From Paracyclopina nana (lineage: Eukaryota; Arthropoda; Copepoda; Cyclopoida; Cyclopettidae): DNA of 64,000 nt. The notes under the pieces are model-generated. The model searched no databases and was not told the DNA's origin. It saw only the letters and a program-made list of their open reading frames with translations. The DNA lies in contig JAGUCH010000005.1 in assembly GCA_019096065.1 (NCBI GenBank), positions 186,001 through 250,000 of the forward strand. The letters run 5' to 3'. Position numbers and translations under genes: made by a program. Within the stretch, counting starts at the first letter, position 1. Every line of letters starts with the position of its first letter. Below, piece by piece: positions 47,301-59,300 of this stretch.

Positions 47301-50300
47301 GTAGATCTATGATGAAATCCCTGATGTTAGCCTCCTAACAAAGGCAATGGAGCATTACTTGAAGGAGTTCAACACAGTATCGAAAGCCCCTATGCCCTTG
47401 GTCATGTTTCGGTATGCCACAGAGCATGCTTCAAGAATCAACAGGATCATCAAGCAGAGGGGAGGCCACGCCCTCTTGGTGGGCGTGGGAGGGAGTGGCA
47501 GGCAGTCTTTGGCAAAATTGGCCACCTTCATAGCCAACTATGAGCTCTTCCAAATCGAGGTGAACAAAACGTATGGACTGGTTGCCTGGAGGAATGACTT
47601 GAAAAAGGTCCTCAAGATGGCTGGTGCAGACTGCAAAAGAGTGGTCTTCCTCTTCACTGACCTCCAGATCAAGGATGAGGCCTTTCTGGAGGACATTAGC
47701 ATGGTGCTCAACACTGGAGAAGTGCCCAATTTGTTTGTCACTGAGGAGAAAACCGAGATTCTGGAGAGAGTCCAAGTAATGGCACATTTTTTCTTGCTTG
47801 CTGACCTCCATTAATTCGTTTCTTTTATGGAAACTAGCAAACTTGCCATCAAAGTGGAAGGGAAGTTGGTGGTGAAGGCTCTTTTGCCAACTTGTATGGC
47901 ATTTTTCTGCAGAACATCAAGAAAAACCTTCATATTGTTCTCTGTATGTCTCCAATTGGAGCTGGCTTCAGAAACAGACTCAGGTAATCACAAAATTGTG
48001 CCCTTCAAAAAAACCTTTCAGTGTTTTTTGGTTGATATTTGTACTTAGTGCAGGAACACAAAAGAGGTTTTTTATAGCCCTAGTGTTCCCTTTCTTGCCC
48101 GAGCTTGCGAGTTCTTCATTATGCACTTTTGGAATTATCCAGAGAAATGGCTGAATTAGGACTGTTTTTTCCCAATTTTTCAGGATGTTTCCTTCACTGG
48201 TCAATTGCTGCACGATTGACTGGTTCACAGAGTGGCCAGAGGATGCGTTGGAGAAAGTGGCCACAAAATTCCTCGAGGACATGGACATGGAGGATAATGT
48301 AAAGGCGTCCACTCTCAGGAATCATGGGAGCTGGCTCAAGTTTTATTTTTTCCAGATCCGGCGGAATTGCGTGAAAATGTGCGGCTATTTCCACGAGAGC
48401 GTGAGGCAAACTTCGGTTCGCTACCACACCGAAATGAAAAGGCACAATTACGTGACGCCAACTTCATACTTGGCTCTCATTCTCACTTTCAAGTCACTTT
48501 TGACAGGGAAGCGAGATGAGATTCTCAACCTGAAGACCAGATACGAAATGGGGCTGGGGAAACTCGAGTTTGCTTCCAATCAGGTATTTTTGCTTTCCAT
48601 CGCGTAGCGGAATGGAGACAAATGGTGTGGAATTAGGAAGCTAAAACTTAAAAATAGCCTTGAGAGTGCTATGAAGCGGAATGAAGCGAAAGGGAGACAA
48701 ATAACGCGGAATTAAGTTTAAGGAAACCTAGATACTTGAAAACATCCTTAAGAATGCAATTTAGTGGAGTGAAGCGGAATGTAGCGGACGTTTGGTAAAC
48801 AAGCCTTGTAACTTATAAATAGCCTCAAGAATGCTATGTAGCGGAGTGAAGCGAAATGGAGACAAATAGCGCGGAATAAGGCTAAGGAAGCCTAGATACT
48901 TGAAAACATCCTTAAGAATGCAATTTAGTGGAGTGAAGTGGAATGTAGCGGAATTTTGGTAAACAAGCCTTGTAACTTATAAATAGCCTCAATAATGCTA
49001 TGTAGCGGAGTGAAGCGAAATGGAGACACATAACGCGGAATAAGGCTAAGGAAGCCTAGATACTTGAAAACATCCTTAAGAATGCAATTAAGTGGAGTGA
49101 AGCGGAATGTAGCGAAATGTAACTAAAGAAGCCTTGACTCTAAGAAATAGCCTCAAGAATGCTATGTAGCGGAGTGAAGCGTAAAGGAGACAAATGACAC
49201 GGAATTAGGATACTTAGATACTTGAAAACATCCTCAAGAATGTAATTTAGTAGAGTGAAGCGGAATGTAGTGAAGTGTAGCGGAATTTTGCAACAGAAGC
49301 CCATATACTTAAAAGTAGCCTTGAGAGTGTTATGAAGCGGAGTGAAGCGGAACAAAGACGAATGATACGGAATTAGGTTAAGGAAGCCTAGATACATGAA
49401 AACATCCTTACGAATGCAATTTAATTGAGTGAAGCGGAATGTAGCGGAATATTGGTAAGCAAGCCTAGAAACTTAAAAGTAGCCTAGATAATGCTATGAC
49501 GCGGCATGAAGACAAATGGCGCGGAATTAGGCTTAGGAAGTGATGCGTAGTGTAGCGGAGTGAAGCGGATTAGGATACTGAAGAGGAATGTAGCAGAGTG
49601 AAGCGGATTTATGCTAAGCAAGCCTATACACTTAGCCGCATGAATGCAATTTAGAGGATTGAAGCGGAATATTGCGAAGTGAAGCGAAATGTAGTGAAGC
49701 GGGAAATGGCGGAATAATGTCAGGTGGTCTCAAAAAGAAAAGCTAGAATGTGAATTATCCTCTTTGAAACAACTTTTTCGTCAGCTCGAATGATCAAAGA
49801 CTTGCCTCCTTTGGACGCCTAACTAGGTATGCTAATTATTTTCGGAGGCAAGTGGAGAAAAGTTGAGCGCCAACTTTGGCAAAAACCAATGAGCAAATTT
49901 TCCCTCTAAGCTTCTTTGATTACTTTAACGAGGCCGAAGGAAAACAAATCCAAAGTTTGTGTTTTATTCGGGGCGAGGCGAAGCGCGCCCCCCACACTTA
50001 AGCGCGTCACTTTAGCAGCAGAGATTTTTATAGAAAAAGAAGCGCTGCTTCTTGCATTCTCACTGCAAGCGAGCGCACGCCAAGTGCTACAAGTGATTTT
50101 GTAAACATTTGGGTACGCTGTTCTAACAAAATAGTCAGCGGGCTGTATTGATCCAGAAAGGAAAACGCCAACCCGTACCTTCGTTTTACAACTTTTAGTT
50201 CCTAACAGTTGGGAAAATATTTATAAAAGACAAAAGATAGCCCTAGCGAAATTAATCACCTCATAAAATAGGACTATTTTGTCTAAGTTGACGCATTTAG

Positions 50301-53300
50301 GAATTACTAGCGACGAAAAGTCTGCCGCGGCCCAAATTCAGGCAGCCCCGACCAAAATTCGATTGTAGTCTCTTTTGGGGCGTGCAGCAGATCTGCTAAC
50401 GCGCCCCCTTAAGCCTCGCCCAGTGGCACTTCTCTTGTTATCTAAGTCTCTGTTTTGCAGGTGTCAGCGATGCAAAATGAGCTCACTGCGCTCAGGCCTC
50501 AGCTGCTCGAAACTTCAGATGAGACTGAGCGATTGATGATCAAAATTGAGCAGGACACCATTCAAGTTGAGGCCAAGAAGGAAATTGTGGCCTGTGATGA
50601 AGCCTTGGCCAATGAGGCGGCCGCGGCTGCTCAAGCCATCCGTGATGACTGCGAAAATGACTTGGCTGAAGCCATTCCGGCTCTGCAGTCAGCTGTCAAT
50701 GCCCTGGACACGCTCAACCCGTCGGATGTGACTGTGGTGAAGACGATGAAAAATCCGGCGCCCATTGTCAAATTTGTGGTTGAAGCGGTTTGTGTCATGA
50801 AGGGCGTGAACCCGGAGAGGAAACCAGGTGAATTGAAGTCTTTTTGAGATCCTTTTAACTTAGGGGGCGCGTTAACTCAAAAAGGAACTATTATGAACAG
50901 GCTTCCTTTTTCAATTAACGCCCCCTACATCAAGAAGCTCTCAAAAAGCCACGATTTGTTTTGATTAAAATAGAAATTAAGCAAGTCATGGCTTTATGAG
51001 GTCTTTTAAGTTAGGGGGTGCGTTAACTCAAAAAGGAACCAGCATGAGCAAGGCGTTCCTTTTTGAGTTAACGCCCCCCAACATAGAAAATGAAAAAAAA
51101 CCAAAACTATACAAAAAATTATAAATATTGTGGTTTTAAAATCAATTTCAGATCCTGATAACAAGGGGAAATTGATCGATGATTTTTGGGGCCCTGGGCA
51201 AAAAATGATGGGCGACATCAAGTTTCTCGACACTCTGAAAGCCTACGACAAAGACAACATTCCCAAATCCATCATGAAGCTGATTAGAGAAAAGTATGTC
51301 AACAATCCCTACTTTGACCCCAACCTGGTCAAAAAAGTGTCCACAGCCTGCGAAGGCCTCTGCAAATGGGTAAGAGTAATGACAGGGGGCGGGGCTACAT
51401 CAGTACTAGGGCTAAAATCTGCAAAAAAAAAACAAATGTACTTTCCAACATTAGTTAATCCTTGCAAATCTTGGCACTTGGTTTTGCTTAAAAAAGTGGC
51501 TTTTTGCCAAGTTCACACCAAAGTCAGCTGATGGCGCTTTCAAAACAAAATGGCGGCCATGAAATCAAAGCTGATATTCTGGCAAATTTAAAAGGAACAA
51601 AAACTTTAAAAATAGGCAAAAACAACTCAGCTGGGTCCAATTTCAAATTTCCCGCCCTTACTTCAACTTAGATTTAAAAGTAAACAAATCGCAGGTGCGC
51701 GCCATCGAGGTGTACGACAGAGTTATCAAGATTGTCTCGCCGAAAAAGGCCAAATTGGCCGAGGCCGAGACCGAGTTGGCCCGCCAAATGGACAAGTTGA
51801 ATGACAAAAGGTCGCAATTGCAACAAGTGACGGACAAATTGCAAGCTCTCAACGACGAATTTGCCGCCATGACCAAGAAAAAGAAAGACCTCGAGGACAA
51901 CATTGAGCTCTGCTCGCAAAAATTGGACCGAGCAGAAAAGCTCATCTATGGCCTCGGAGGTGAACGAGACAGGTGGAGTGACATGGCAGTCAGCCTCGGG
52001 TCGAGGCTCATCAACATCACGGGAGATGTCCTATTAGCCTCAGGGGGCGTGGCCTATTTGGTAATTGTCCACTTTTTTGCCACTTAGCTCCTCCCACTAG
52101 AGCTACTCAGTTCAGGCAAAATTAAGGCAGTAGCGCTATTTATAAGTCCTGTTTATGATTGAATCTTGATTTAAGCATTTGCTTTAGGGGGCGTGGCCTA
52201 TTTGGTAATTTTCCACTTTTTTGCAACTTAGCTCCTCCCACTAGAGCTACTCAGTTCAGGCAAAATTATGACAGTAGCTCTATTTACATATGCCCTGTTC
52301 ATTATCCAATCTTGATTTAAGCATTTGCTTTAGGGGGCGTGGCCTATTTGGTAATTTTCCACTTTTCTGCAACTAGACTCCTCCCACTAGCGCTACTCAT
52401 GCCACAGTTCAGACATAATTATGACCGTAGCTCTGTTTATATGCTATGTTTATGATCAAAACTTAATTTTGGCCTCAGGGGGCGTGGCTTATTTGGTAAT
52501 TTGGCACTTTTCTGCAACTAAGCTCCGCCTATTAGAGAAACTTTTGCCTTAGTCTAGGAAAATAGACAATTTGTCTTTATATCCTGAGCTTGCACAGAAG
52601 GTTAAAAGTAGCGAAAAACTCGCACGATAACTTGTCACTTATTTTTTCCGTCAAACAGCTGATGGGCTCATGAATGCTCTTCGAAGGAAGTAATTTAAGA
52701 TTTGAATTTGCATCCTTTGTCGCAGCTTGTTGCACTCTGCTCAGCTTGTTAATTTAATTTTTTATTATGAATATTCTTCAAACAAAAATATTTTTTATTT
52801 CTGTGGATTTCTTCTCGAGATCTAAAGGATTAAAAAAGTACCCACTTCTTAAGCCCTCTTTAGTATGACAACAAATGACGAGTTTTGTTGTTTTCATCAT
52901 CAAACGGTCTCCATTCAATTTAAGCAATGTGAATACGGCAAAAAAAATGACTTAAATGAAGTAATTAAGAAAGAGTTTTGAACTTTTTAACATCCAGGCA
53001 TTTACCAGCCATTTCTATCGAGTGCTTAAAATTTAACGAATTTTTACGCGAGTTTTTGGCCCGCTTTTAACCTTCTGTGGCTTGGCTCAATTGCACAATG
53101 CAACATTTTAAGTAACAGCTAATTTTGGACTTTTAGGCCCCGCCCAGTGGCGCCACTCATTCCAATCTTGGAGCAGCAAAAACTTTCATTTCCCATTTGA
53201 GTGTTTAGCAAAAGCAAACTTTTCCAATTTGATGCTGCCAAAGATGGACTAATGGCAAAATAGCGGCAACAGATTACCAAATACTGTTGAGAAAGGAAAA

Positions 53301-56300
53301 GTTGTTTCAAAAAAGGGGAGAGCTGTTGTGTAAGGCCAAAACCAAATATTTGCTTTTTATGGCCTTTAGTCCATTAAGGCAGCAAAAGCACTGCTGTATG
53401 TAGATATGTTGTTGTTGTTGTTTTTTCTGGGGGCAGAAAATGCCAATACTTTATTCAGGTGGCATAAAAAATGTATTATGCATGAAATGTATTCATGTGT
53501 ATTGCATACACTAAAGCTGCCACTCAAAATACAAAAATACTTGAAAGCAAAATTCCCTGGAAAACTTGAGTGCAATTCAATGTTTAAAAATATCTGAGTT
53601 GGGGTCAGGTTCTTCTTTGGTGTGATTATTGATGGCCTTTCTCTTACTATTTACTATGCAGGGAGCCTTCAATTATGCATTCAGAAAAGACATTGTCAAC
53701 GATTGGCAAACTGCATGTGGCAGGAATAACATCAAATGCTCAGCTGAATTCTCACTGACAAGGACACTGGGAGATCCAGTCCAGGTAAAGTAATTCATGT
53801 CATTTAGATTGGAAGTGGTTTTCACATGTAGAATTCAGTTTTCCAATCACAACTCACTTTGGTTAGTTTATGGATGTAAACAACTTTTCATCACACATGA
53901 GGTATAAAGATGCTTTACATCCTTGCAGAAACTTCAAAACGCTTGAAATTATCTTTGCTGCAAGTAAAGTTGTACACATACTACAAAATGTCGTTCATTA
54001 TCGTCATTTGTGGAACTGTATCAAAGTATCATAAAATGAAGCATTTATTTCATTTGAACACAAAATAATAAAAGCAATTGGTTTAAAGGTGAACTTTTAG
54101 AAAGCGAACTTTAAAAAGTTTCACTTTATACACCTCTCTCAGCTTGCTCACATCCATATTTTACATGCACTCACTTGAGACAAACAATAATTTAAATTGA
54201 TTTTTGATCTGCAGATCAGACAATGGCAAATTGCTGGGCTGCCAAAGGATCCCTTTTCAGTGGACAATGGCGTCATAGTCACAAATGGGCGAAGGTGGCC
54301 TCTGATGATCGATCCCCAGGGTCAAGCCTCAAAATGGGTGAAAAATATGGAGAGGGAAAATTCACTTTACATCATCAAGTACACAGATCCGGATTACATG
54401 AGCATTCTGCAGTCTGCCATTCAAGAGGGAAGGCCAGCTCTGCTAGAAAATGTTGGAGAGGAACTTGATCCAGGATTGGAGTCTGTTTTACTGAGGTAAT
54501 GACAAAAAATAATCTTCATAAAGTAAAATACCTCCTTCATTTTGTAAAAAAAATAATATTCATAAAGTAAAATACCTCCTTCATTTTGTTGCAAGTTTTC
54601 TATCAGATGATCTTTTTTATGTTGTGACCCATTCTTTAGATTTTCTGTTGAATCAATGTTTTTTTTTTCAGGCAAACCTTCACCAATAATGCAGGGACAG
54701 AGTGTATTTTGCTGGGAGATGCAGTGATTGAGTACAGCCCCACCTTTAAATTGTACATAGTGACTGACCTCAGAAATCCTCATTTTCCTCCAGAAGTGGC
54801 TGTCAAGGTAAGAATACTAATTTCCCCTCTCCAGTTGTGAGCTGAATCTAGAGCAATCTTTTTTCACTCTATATTAGATTTCTCCCTTTGCCAGCTGCTT
54901 TATGAAAAGGGGGTGCAGAAAAAATGAACTTTTTGTCCCTTCCATTCTGGGCCACTTAACTTTCATGCTTAAGAAAAAAAATCACGAGCACACAACAGTT
55001 TACAAACCTCAAATCAGCTGAATTAGTCCAGGGGTGTAATAGTTATTTATTTCGAGCTGGGGCACGTAAAGTAGGGTCATTAAATAGCTGAGCGAGGATT
55101 TTAAAATGGGAAAACTCGAGTACAGCTTTACTAGCCCGAGCCTGCGAGGGCTGTAATTGTACGAGTGTTTTTCCATTTTAAAATCCGAGGTTAGCTATTT
55201 AATGACCCTACTTTACGTGCCCTAGCTCAAAATATACAATTTTATATTCTGTAATACGATTTTTGAGTGTTTTAATGAAGTTTCCGGGCTGCCCCGTGCC
55301 CTAGAAAATACTGCTCGGTTTTTAGTTGCTATGTGAATATCACTGGCTCTCATTAGCTAGCATCCAGTGTTTTGGGAGCAATTAAATAGACTTTTAAAAT
55401 CCATTTCATCAGATGTGTGCCTATGGCACAATGGTTAGAGTGCTAGGCTCTAGATTCAGGAGTCTAGGGTTCAAACCCCACTCACTCCTTAACTTATTTT
55501 TTTTCTTTATCTGGCTTAAATTATGGTTAAAGTCCTATAGATAGTATGCAATTTTCATCATGTGTCCATAGCTCCGTGGATAGAGCTTTGGGAAGCAAAT
55601 CCAACTGTCTGAGGTACGAATCTTGGATTATCCTCTCTTTTTTTGAACTTCTCTGGAATTTGGTTTATTTCTATGGTAAATGAGGGCTATTAAATTACTT
55701 AAAATCCCTCAAATTTGATTCCAGGGCCATTAAGTATTTAATAACCCCCAAATTGCTTAGAAAGAACTGTGATATAAAAGAGCTGAGTTGGATCGGTAAA
55801 CTGAATTATAACACGAGGAAATCGTATTACAGTATATAAAATGATTTTTTACTCCCAGGGAATATTAAGTTATTTTACACCCCTTTGATAACTTTGCTAC
55901 ACTTGAAATCTACTTTACTGGCAAAAAAGTTGTGCTAAAGACACTTTCAAAAGCAATGACACTAAACCAATGGTTAAAAAAACCACAAGGGACATAAAAT
56001 GGATGGGGGACATATACCACTTGAGTTTGGCTAAATATCTGATAAGCTTTAGATAGCGTACTTTAGATAAGACATTTTCACATTACAGCCCTCTCTCATT
56101 GATTTTACACCCCTGCTTGGTAGTACATCATTACATTTAAATCTGTATTTATTTTACAGGTCACAGTGTTGAATTTTATGATCACACCTGAGGGATTGCA
56201 AGACCAACTGTTGGGCATTCTGGCAGCTGAAGAAAAGCCTGAATTGGAGGAGATGAAAAACAAGCTGATTGTGGAATCAGCCAACAATAAGAAGCAATTG

Positions 56301-59300
56301 AAAGACATCGAGGACAAAATCCTGAAAGTCTTGTCCAGCTCCCAGGGCAACATTTTGGAGGATGAGACAGCCATTCAAATTCTGAGCTCTTCCAAAGTGC
56401 TGAGTGAAGAAATAGCTCAGAAGCAAAAGGTGGCCACTGAGACTGAGAAGGAGATTGATGAGACCAGAGATGGATACAGGCCTGTGGCCATACATGCCTC
56501 AATCATTTTCTTCTGCATCAATGAACTGGTTAATTTGGACCCCATGTACCAGGTAACAACTTTTCAAATTTGGCCAAATTACCATGACAAATTCAGCCTG
56601 GGAAGCTTAAGAAGAATGTCAAATGCTTTCTCTTTTGCAGTTTTCCCTGCCCTGGTTCATAGAAATGTACCACAGGTCCATTAGAGACTGTGAAAAGAGG
56701 GAGAAAGTCGAGGAGCGGATCTCTGACCTCAACAAGCACTTTACCTCAAGTATTTACAAGAGCATCAGCCGCTCCCTGTTTCAAGACCATGTCCTCGTTT
56801 TCTCTTTTATCCTCTGTGTTGGAATACTCAAAAATGAGGACAAAATTGACGAGGATGTCTGGCAATTCCTCCTCACTGGAGGCCACTCCAACGGATCAAC
56901 CACCCAGCAGGTCAGCTTTTCTAAATCAATATTGTTTTCAAGCAAGGGACAGCAAAGCAGGGATGTAAACAAGATGAGAGAGGGCTGTAAAGCCAATACA
57001 TATTCACAAAGTACGCTAGCCTAAGTGTCAAAAAGACTTTCACTGTAAAGGTGTTTCAGTATTTGGAAAGACACTAAGACATACAGGATGTCCCTTAGAT
57101 AATTCAATTTAGCAAATTTGTTTACGTACTTTGGTGGGACACTCTGTAAGTACAATTATGTTTGTTTCAAAGCAATGTTCAAAAGATATGAAGTTTCCAA
57201 AGGGATGTACAGCAATATTTTACCTCCAATGTGATAAGAACTTGAACACACCATTGAACTAATGAAACTGAGATGCAATTGGAAAGCTGAGTGAAACATG
57301 CGAAAACCACTTTTCTTTTCCAGCATAAGCAGCCCAATCCAGCTGAAGAATGGCTGACAGAAAAAGCCTGGACTGAGATTGTTTGGGCCAGCAGATTGCT
57401 GAGATCCTTCCAGACACTCATGGATCACTTCAAGGAGCATCTGGAGGACTGGAAACGTTTCTATGACTCCACAGATCCCCAAGATGAACAGATGCCTCAA
57501 GGATGGCACAAACTGGAGTGAGCATATTTCCTTAAAAATTGTAGTTTCCTCAAGAGTCTTCCTCCATTTTAATCTCTTGCTTCACTTGTCAAAGAGTTTG
57601 GAGGTTGGAAGCCATCTTGTGGGATCAGTGATCCATATACTATATGGATGCTTTCACATCATTTGCAAAAAAGGGGGAAGGAAGCAAGAAAGCCAGATCA
57701 TTTTCTCCATCTGGGGAAAAAGCTGCTTCCCACAACTATCACAGTTTCAGCCCAAAAATCACAAAAGAAAACTTTTGACATGAAATTCATTCTGGAATAA
57801 AATGTCAGGGGATTTGCTACTTCAGCCTTCTCAGCCATGTTTGCATTCCACTAGGTTCTTCATCAAAAGAAGTGTGAACAATATGGCTGTTCTTATTAGA
57901 TATAAATGCATAGCCTTTGGATTAGTCAGCAGTGAAATGAGCGCTCATTTTAATTGTTAATACGAATATCGAATAATTTTATTTTAAAAAATAGATTTTA
58001 AAAAGAATGTCACTTTTGGTTAAGGATAATTAATGTCCTCACATCGATATGTAAAAACAAGCCATTTTATGAGTTGTCGTGTGTAGAAAATGAAAACTTT
58101 GATCCTAGATTCAGGTGCATAAATGAAATGACTGCACTTGACTGTTTCAAAGGCAGATGTGGTTGAGTGCACCAAGTGGGTAATAAGCAAAATGCAGCCA
58201 TTTGTACCTCACAGTGCAATGCCACCCAAATCCCACTTTATTGTTTTTGAAGGGCTAGTTTAATTACTATTCAAATCCACTTCTATCTCTGCATGGCAGA
58301 CTCTTATGAAAGTCCCTTTTGATTCTGCAGAGGAATACACAAATAAGCAGCCTCAACTGCCTTAATATCAGTGAATGGCAGTTTTTTCATTTCTGCACAA
58401 TGATCTAGTCTACAACTTTTCAGCTCTTTCAAAGCAGCGACACTTTTAAGGATAACTAAATCGATATTCAAATACTCACACAACCATTCCATTTGCATTC
58501 TTATTTTTTTAAAAACAATTCATCGCAATTAAAAATAAGTGAAGAGAAGTAACAATAAATTAGAATGGCAGCTCATTTCACTTCAGTGCAATCCACAGGC
58601 CCCAAATTTATTTTCGCATGCAGTCATCCAGCTTGGCATTGCATAATAAATGTAGTACATTGCACTGAGAGTTGTGCACATTCCAGGTTTGTAAAGGAAG
58701 TTGTAACCTCATAAAATGCAAAGAAGGAGCCTGTAGTAAAAATAGTAATTCCCTTCATTTCAGTGAGTTGGAGAGATTGGTGGTTCTGCGCATAATTCGG
58801 CCAGACAAGATGATCTTTGCCATCAAATCCTTTGTGTCAAAGCACATGGGTGAGGAATTCATCCATGTGCCCTCCTTTGACATGGCTTTCAGTTTTGCTG
58901 ATTCCAACAAATTGAAGCCAATGATTCTGGTGCTCTACCCTGGCTGTGATCCCTTGGCATCTGTCTACAATTTCACACCTGAGAGGGCTGAGGACAGGCC
59001 CAGGGCCATTAAAGTGCTTTCACTGGGCCAGGGCCAGGGCCCAGCAGCTGAAGAGGCCATCATGGCAGCCACCCACTCTGGCAGCTGGGTCATCCTCCAG
59101 AATTGCCATTTGGCAGAAAAATGGATGGAGAGGCTGGTCAAAGTGTGGGAGGACAAAATCATCACTGAAGAGGCCAATATTCACCCAGCTTTCAGGCTTT
59201 GGCTCACTTGCTATGCCACTCCAAATTTCCCCTCACAGCTCCTGCAGACAGGAGTGAAGGTAAACAGACTGCTATGCAAAGATTGCCTCTCAAATTTGAG

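Larger units (their letters stand above)
50461..52060 (+). other. Dynein stalk and microtubule-binding domain exons
   Basis: Exons 16-18 encode residues about 2910-3226. The first has a coiled-coil strand (VSAMQNELTALRPQLLE and on); then comes the microtubule-binding region through DDFWGPGQKMMGDIKFLDTL and CEGLCKW; then the return strand (KAKLAEAETELARQMDKL, KKKDLEDNIELCSQKLDRAE). They lie in a locally GC- and CpG-richer stretch than the rest of the gene. Confidence 0.85.

Noticed and set aside
58304-58498. 64-codon minus-strand frame in dynein intron 24
   Set aside because: No family resemblance, no splice partners and no codon bias distinguishing it from chance.
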